DNA of 64,000 nucleotides, taken from Paraspadella gotoi. Taxonomy: Eukaryota; Chaetognatha. Every line of letters begins with the position of its first letter. Within the stretch, counting starts at the first letter, position 1. A program made the translations under genes and the position numbers. This document shows positions 51,601-58,400 of this stretch, piece by piece. The stretch is taken from NCBI GenBank assembly GCA_051294375.1, contig CM119268.1, forward strand, positions 6,019,525 to 6,083,524. The letters run 5' to 3'. The notes beneath the pieces were generated by a model that saw only the letters and a list, made by a program, of their open reading frames with translations, ran no database searches and was not told the origin of the DNA.

Positions 51601-54600
51601 TCGGCATTATTGTCGTCGTCGCCATCATCGTTCTTGTTGCCTCTGTCGTCGTCAGTGACAAAAAGACCTAAAAACAAACATTTCGGATCATATCAATTAA
51701 TTTATTAATTAATTAACGCTACTGATCATGGACAGATTCGACATTGTTTACTCAAACTTGTTTATAACTTAGTTACCTTTGGAAAATTTTCATTAATCTT
51801 TCCCTTCTCCTGAACGGATATTTTATTAGTAGAAGCAACAAAACCGGGAATGGTGTCTCCCGCTCCAATAGTCATTGCTAAAGATTTAAAATTTTATAAC
51901 CTAAATACATAGCAGTTTTTTCTCCTAAATGAGATGAGGGAATATTGGTTATTGTCAAAAACCGGTGACCTAAAGGGTGATTTTAAAAAAAATTGTTAAG
52001 TATGAATAAATAAAATTGGAATAACCAATATAAAATTAGGCATCCATTCAAAAAATAAGCTGTTGAAGAAACAGTAATTATTGATATGTGTTAGTGACAG
52101 AACCGTTCAATATAAGCAGGCTGTAACACCATGTTACAGGCGGGTTAAGAGCCCCGTCCCTCATAACTGCTAGGCGACCACCAATCTAGAACCCCGGACC
52201 TTTGGGTAAGGAGGCGATTAACTTGCCTCCGGCACCAATGGCCGCTGATGAACGGAAGGTGGATTTTAGTCCACCCTTGACTTGAGACAGGCTATGTTTG
52301 CTTAAGGCCTCCGTCCCTCTTACAAGATAATAATATACCAGGACCCTGAAAGCTTTTAATCTTTTCTTTTGCAGGTGTCTTTCTTATGAAATATGTAAAT
52401 TGACCTTGCCCCAACATTAATGGGAGCTGGTAGCTTATGTTTGTCCTAGTTTTAAAAAATATTTTAATAAATAAACATATTTACCTTCATGAACTTTTTT
52501 CTTGTCAGATCCTTGTTCATGACCAGTCAGGGTACACATACTTTGATCCAAAAAGCCAAAACAGCATCGATGCAAGTGTTTTTCATAGTGAAAGTAGGTA
52601 TTTGCCTTATCAGCATCAAGAAGAACATTAAAGGAACGACTGCATCCTGATTAAATTTGGAATTACTAGTAGTTTCTTTACCTGATAATTTTGTTTTTGT
52701 TTTTATAAAAATTTTATATTTATTAAAAAGAACCTAATTTTTTTTTTTTTTTTATTAACTTGTGAATAAAGCGTTAAGTGGGCTAAAGACTACTATCCGT
52801 AACTTCTATGCCTCCTTTACGGCCGTCCTAACGGTTCCCGCAGGGTAGGTCCCGGGTTAGGATTGAAGCCGGTACCTAGTGGCAATGAGCTGTTAGCTTT
52901 ACTCAATGAGGCACCGGTTAACGACTGAAGGTGTCACGCTTATAGGCAAGGTGAACTTATGCAATTCCCGTCTACAAACTTCGCAACGTTAAATAATTTA
53001 ATAGATCTTTTAAAAACTTTATTATGATAACTTGTACTATATACAAAAGGCTTCATATTATAAAATGAGGTCGTGCTTTATTGTGATTATATAGAGTCCT
53101 AATGACGATAAAAATGAAACTATTGAGGCGACTTACCACCGGTCTCTTTCTCTCCTCTCTCCTCTTTCTTCTACACTATCGAGGCGAATTTTGATATTCA
53201 ACCCCTGAGAGGAGATACTGGGCCCTGGAGCTGAGCCCCTGGGGGACAAAAAAAGGCTAAAAAATTTGTTCTCATATTTTTAATTTTTTTTAGTACATCC
53301 GGTGCATTGGCGTCTATTCGTTGATATATTTTCGCAAATTTTAGTGCACCATATCTTTTTACTTCCAATTTCCTTGAATCATTCCAAATTTGACTTGAAC
53401 CGCTGAAGTTCGCCTCGATAGTTTTACTTGTATTCACATAGGGATCGCTCATACCAAATTTCAATAAATTTGATCCAGTAGTTTTTGCGCAACGGATTCT
53501 GGTAACCTAAAGCCACGACCGAAGCTTCTCCTCTAACTCGCGCCTTTTTTTAAATTCGCTAGTTGTATCATTGGCGAGGTAATTTTATAATATGAAGCCT
53601 TCGGTAATTACTCTTGGTAAGCCCATTTGTAAATCAATTTTGTTAACCATTAATCATGACGGCTAAATGTTGGGTGTTTGTCATTAAAAGTTGAGTACTA
53701 AAACTTCTTAACATCTTCATTTCTCGCACTTCATTGTTGGTCCCTTCAAACAATGGATGTTTCTACAAGTGGAAAAAAAATTTTAGATAAATGTTTACAA
53801 TAAAAAATCAATATTATTACCTGATAAGCAATTAGTTTGTTCAAAAAGTCGACACCAAAGGTGCATTCATTCCTGGAGCGAATTCAAAAAGCACATTTTA
53901 AGCTTAGTCCATATACCTCATTTTGTTTACCGGAGTTAACTTTTTCAAATTTGTATATCTTAATTCTTTATTTAAAATTATTCGTCATAATAAATTTAAA
54001 AAAATGGAAAATGACTCTTTTATAACAGAAATTTTTAATCCTTTTTTGAAAAAAAAAATTGATTTGAGATTAATGCTGTTAGCCTTTATTAAATTAGGAG
54101 TCTACGTCGTTCTTAGAAATCTGAAGGGCTCGCATTTTTTTTCTCTTGACAAATAACCATCATTTTGACATAAAACCATCAGATTCAAATGGACTGGTCC
54201 GCTCGGGAAAATTTTTTTGACGCAATTTTTATATATAAAATAAAGGGATTTCTCAACTTCAATACAATGTCAATGCATTTAACATATGTTGTGATTTTAC
54301 AATAAACTTCAAATTCAGGAATCCGATAGCCATATGTCTGAAGGGCTCTCAAAATTTTTCTTTACATTTTATTTGGTTATTTTGATATGATACGATCATG
54401 GGAAAGTGAATTAGTCCATTTTGGTGAAATTTTTATTTAAAGTAAAAGTAAGAGGAGCTAACGATCGGAATTCTAAGAGTTTTCAACCGGGAGTCAGATT
54501 CGGGAAAAATCTTCTATGGCGAAAATCTTCCAAAGAAGGGTTCAATTTTCCAAATATTTTGGTTAATATTTTCTATATTTATGGTAGTGTGGCGGTATAT

Positions 54601-55424
54601 TCACACTGCCTCACGTCCACCATCCGTCAGCCAAATCCGTTGGCTCAGAGGGGGAACACACCATCCCAGGCGTAGTGTTCCATCCACAGTCCTAATGACT
54701 TCCCTCTGCGTTGGCAAAGCGAGACCGTCCTAGGGTAACCGCGCCAGTGACTGGAGGCGTCACTGAGGGTCGGAAGCCCCCAAAGCCAACAGTGAGATGC
54801 CCCATCCCAATGGGCATCACAGGCAACCCGGCTGTTGCCATAGTAGGATTTTTTTTAAACTGAATATTAACAATATTGCCATCATTTTACCTTGGCCGGT
54901 ATAAGAATATATTAAAAAAACCTCTGGCTTTGTTCGTCGGAGCTTAGTCCTAATTAAATTATTTAATACAAAATTTGTGTTTTTAATATATATAATGGAG
55001 AAGTGAATTGTTATCAACATTGTGAACATCTCCTTCAAACAATGAATTCAAAGCCTGCCTATTAGACTAATCTATAAGTATAACCAGCTCATTTTCACAT
55101 CCTACTTCTTTTCAAACCTGTCCATGTAAATGATTTCGGAAGCTTTTAAATTTTCACTCAGCGTTTCATAATCATTAATAAACTTGAGAGCTTGAAGAAA
55201 TCCTCTTGGATTTCTATGCGAGAAAAATCTCAGAAGTTCAGGCGATAGTGGCAAAGTGTTGTCTTCGGAAATTCTGAATGCAATTTGGAATGAAAACCTT
55301 GGGATAAAGTGTTGTCTTCGGAAATTCTGAATGCAATTTGGAATGAAAACCTTGGAATAAAGGCAACTGTGTGGACGACGCCACACCGATCGATTGGGTA
55401 GTCATATTGACCGAAGAAAGAAAA

Positions 55425-55462
<38 letters not shown>

Positions 55463-58400
55463 TCTTCTCTATCGCGAATACATATCCTATGTCTCTTTAA
55501 CTGATCAGATTATCTAAAAACTAATAAAATCTTAAAAGCATTAGGATCGTCGCAATCGCTAAGAAAAATCTGGATTGACGACAAATTTTGATACCAAAAA
55601 AAATCGAATTTGATCGAAATTAATTCATAAACAGAAAGAAAAAGAAGAAAAGAATAAATTATAAAAAAGAATAAGAAAAGGAAAGAAGAAGAAGGAAAGG
55701 AAATAATAGAAAAGAAGAGGGAATAGAAAGGAAAGAAAAGAAAAAGAAAGAAAGGAAAGAAAGATAGAAAAGGAAAGAAAAGAATAGAAAGGAAAGAAAG
55801 AATAGAAAGGAGAAAGAAGGAAATAGAAAGGAAAGAAAGAATAGAAAGGAAAAAGAATAAAAAGGAAAAAAGTAGAGATGCGCATCGTTCGAATCGAGCT
55901 CCGATCAAGATTCCTTTATATTTCACTTCTATTCAAAACTGCATATCAAGGCCAAAACAAATTATGTCAATATGGGCAGATTTCGAAAGTTTGGCGTCTT
56001 GGGAAGCCAATGGAGGTAGAGCGCGATCGAAATTCCCATTTTATCATGCCCAAAAATGGTATTTAAATGGACTGGTCAGGCCGTTTTTCCCTATTCCAAG
56101 AAGACCTCCGAGCTCTTGAGTAAAAGACGCAAATCATACATATCAGTACAGTTTCGAAACCTTATTGTCTTCTCTACATGATGAAAAAAAGCAAAATTAA
56201 AATTCTTGCAATCTTAATTGCTTGATAAAGCAATCAAATGAACTGGTTTTTTGGTGAAAACTGCATAGTCAAGCCTTCATTTTTTTCAATTTTGAACACA
56301 ATTGACAGAAACTGTATGATTTTACTATTCAAATCAGGTAGAGCGCGGGCTTAATTCAAAAGCGTTTCTCAATATAATGCAAAATTTTAAAAAAGTCCAA
56401 TAAAAACTTATTAAAAACAAAAATCGTCGCACAGTGTTGCTTGTGAGTCCCAAATGCTAGAAAAATATTTTTTAAATTTTTATATTATTATATAATATAT
56501 AAAAATATTTTATATAATATAATTATAATGTTGAGAATAAATTTTTTTATTCTTTTATTTTTTTATAATAAAATTAGCAAATTTTTTTAAACTGCGATAA
56601 TTTTTTTTTATCATGATATAATTAAAAAATATAAGATTAAATAAAATTTTATTTTAATAAAAATATAATAATTATATTAAATATAATAAAATCCAAAAAA
56701 TTTTAATTTTTTTATTTTGATTTATCAATAATAAATAATATAATTAATAAATAATAATAATAATAATAATATATATATAATAATAAATATAATAATAAAA
56801 TAATAATATAATAATAATATATAATAAAATATAAAATATTTATTTTTTATTTTATTTTTTTAATTATAATTATTATTTTTATTATTATTATTATTATTAT
56901 TATTTTATTATTATTATATAATCTAATAATAATATATATTTAATTATAAAATAATTTTATTTATTTATTTAAATTTATACAAAATTACCTTTTAATTATT
57001 TTATTATTCAAATAAATTTTTAAAAATTTTTTTTATAATTAATATATAATCAAAATATTTTTAACTGAATAGGATTTTTCTGAAAAATTCAGGCCCAGGA
57101 TCTCACTGTGCGCTGGTTCTAAAGCTTATACTACGCATAGTACTAATCTTTGTTGGATCAAAACGAGCTCGATTTTAAGCGAAAGTTGATCGGTTTGAAG
57201 AGCGATTTTTGCGATTGCTTTTTGCGATTACTTTTGAACGGATTGTCGGATTATGATGAAATTATGCATGTAGATAATGTTGTGCAATTGTCTTCGAAAC
57301 CTACCAAATTTGATACTAAAACAATGAGTTGTTTAGAAACGATGCTCATCCCCAAAAAAAGAATAGAAAGGAAAGAAAGAATAGAAAAGACAGAAAAAAT
57401 AGAAAGGACAGAAATAACAGAAAGGAAAGAAATAATAGAAAGGAAAGAAAAAAAAGAAAGGAAAGAAAGAATAGAAAGGAGAGAAAAAAAAATAATTCAA
57501 TTTTTGTTTGTAATAAAAACGCAGAGAGAGAGAGAGACAGAGAGAGAATCAGCAGACGAATCAGACGAATCAGCGGACGAATCAGCAGAAGCAGCAGGAA
57601 AAAAGAGAGACAAAGAAAGAAAGCCCCTGCAGAGCCCAAGGAATCAGCGAATGGGGAAAAGAGAGAGAGAGAGCTACATATAATTAAAAGATAAAAGAGA
57701 GAGAGAAGGAGACATAAAATTTGTTTGTTTTGATAAAACGTAAACAAAATATTTAATAACTGTCCTCACCCAATTTCAAGGACCTCGATGATGAGAAGCT
57801 GTATATAAATTTTCATTTTTAATCATCAAAAAGGCGATCGATAAGTTTGAACGCCGACGACGACGACGACGACGACGACGATGACTACGCCACTTATGCG
57901 CAAAAGCGTTACGAGATCGTCGCAAACGCAAAGCGATTGCGAATGTTGTTAGGGGCAAACTTGAAAATTTGGCCATCATCATGTACCATTTTGTACCTCT
58001 AGATACAGCTTATTATGCTGATACGTGTTACCAAAGATATTGATTTCAATGATAAGAAATCTCTTACTTGAAAAGAGCCAATTCATGAAATGTCGATTCC
58101 CGTTGTGAGCTTTTTCGAGATTCTGATGATTTGAGAATATGGTGATCACCATTTTTCTGCTCAATTTAATTCTTTGCACTTATGTATAATTTAAACTTTT
58201 GAGTGATAAAATTTTCGGACTGACATCTATATTTTCTAATGTAATGTAGTGGAACAGGTTTTTATTCTCTGTAATGGTCGTCCTGAAGTGACCGGGAGGA
58301 GAGAGGGTTGCCATGTCTCTCCGTGAGTGTGAATATCCCCCACACTTAGCGTGCCCAGAGGGTCTGGGAGATTTTTTCCGTCAGTTGCCTTGCTTTCCGG

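Noticed and set aside
53198-53464. 88-codon minus frame (MKFGMSDPYVNTSKTIEANF...)
   Set aside because: No splice sites in phase with the neighbouring exons and no recognised family; it may be repeat-derived. Not strong enough to annotate.
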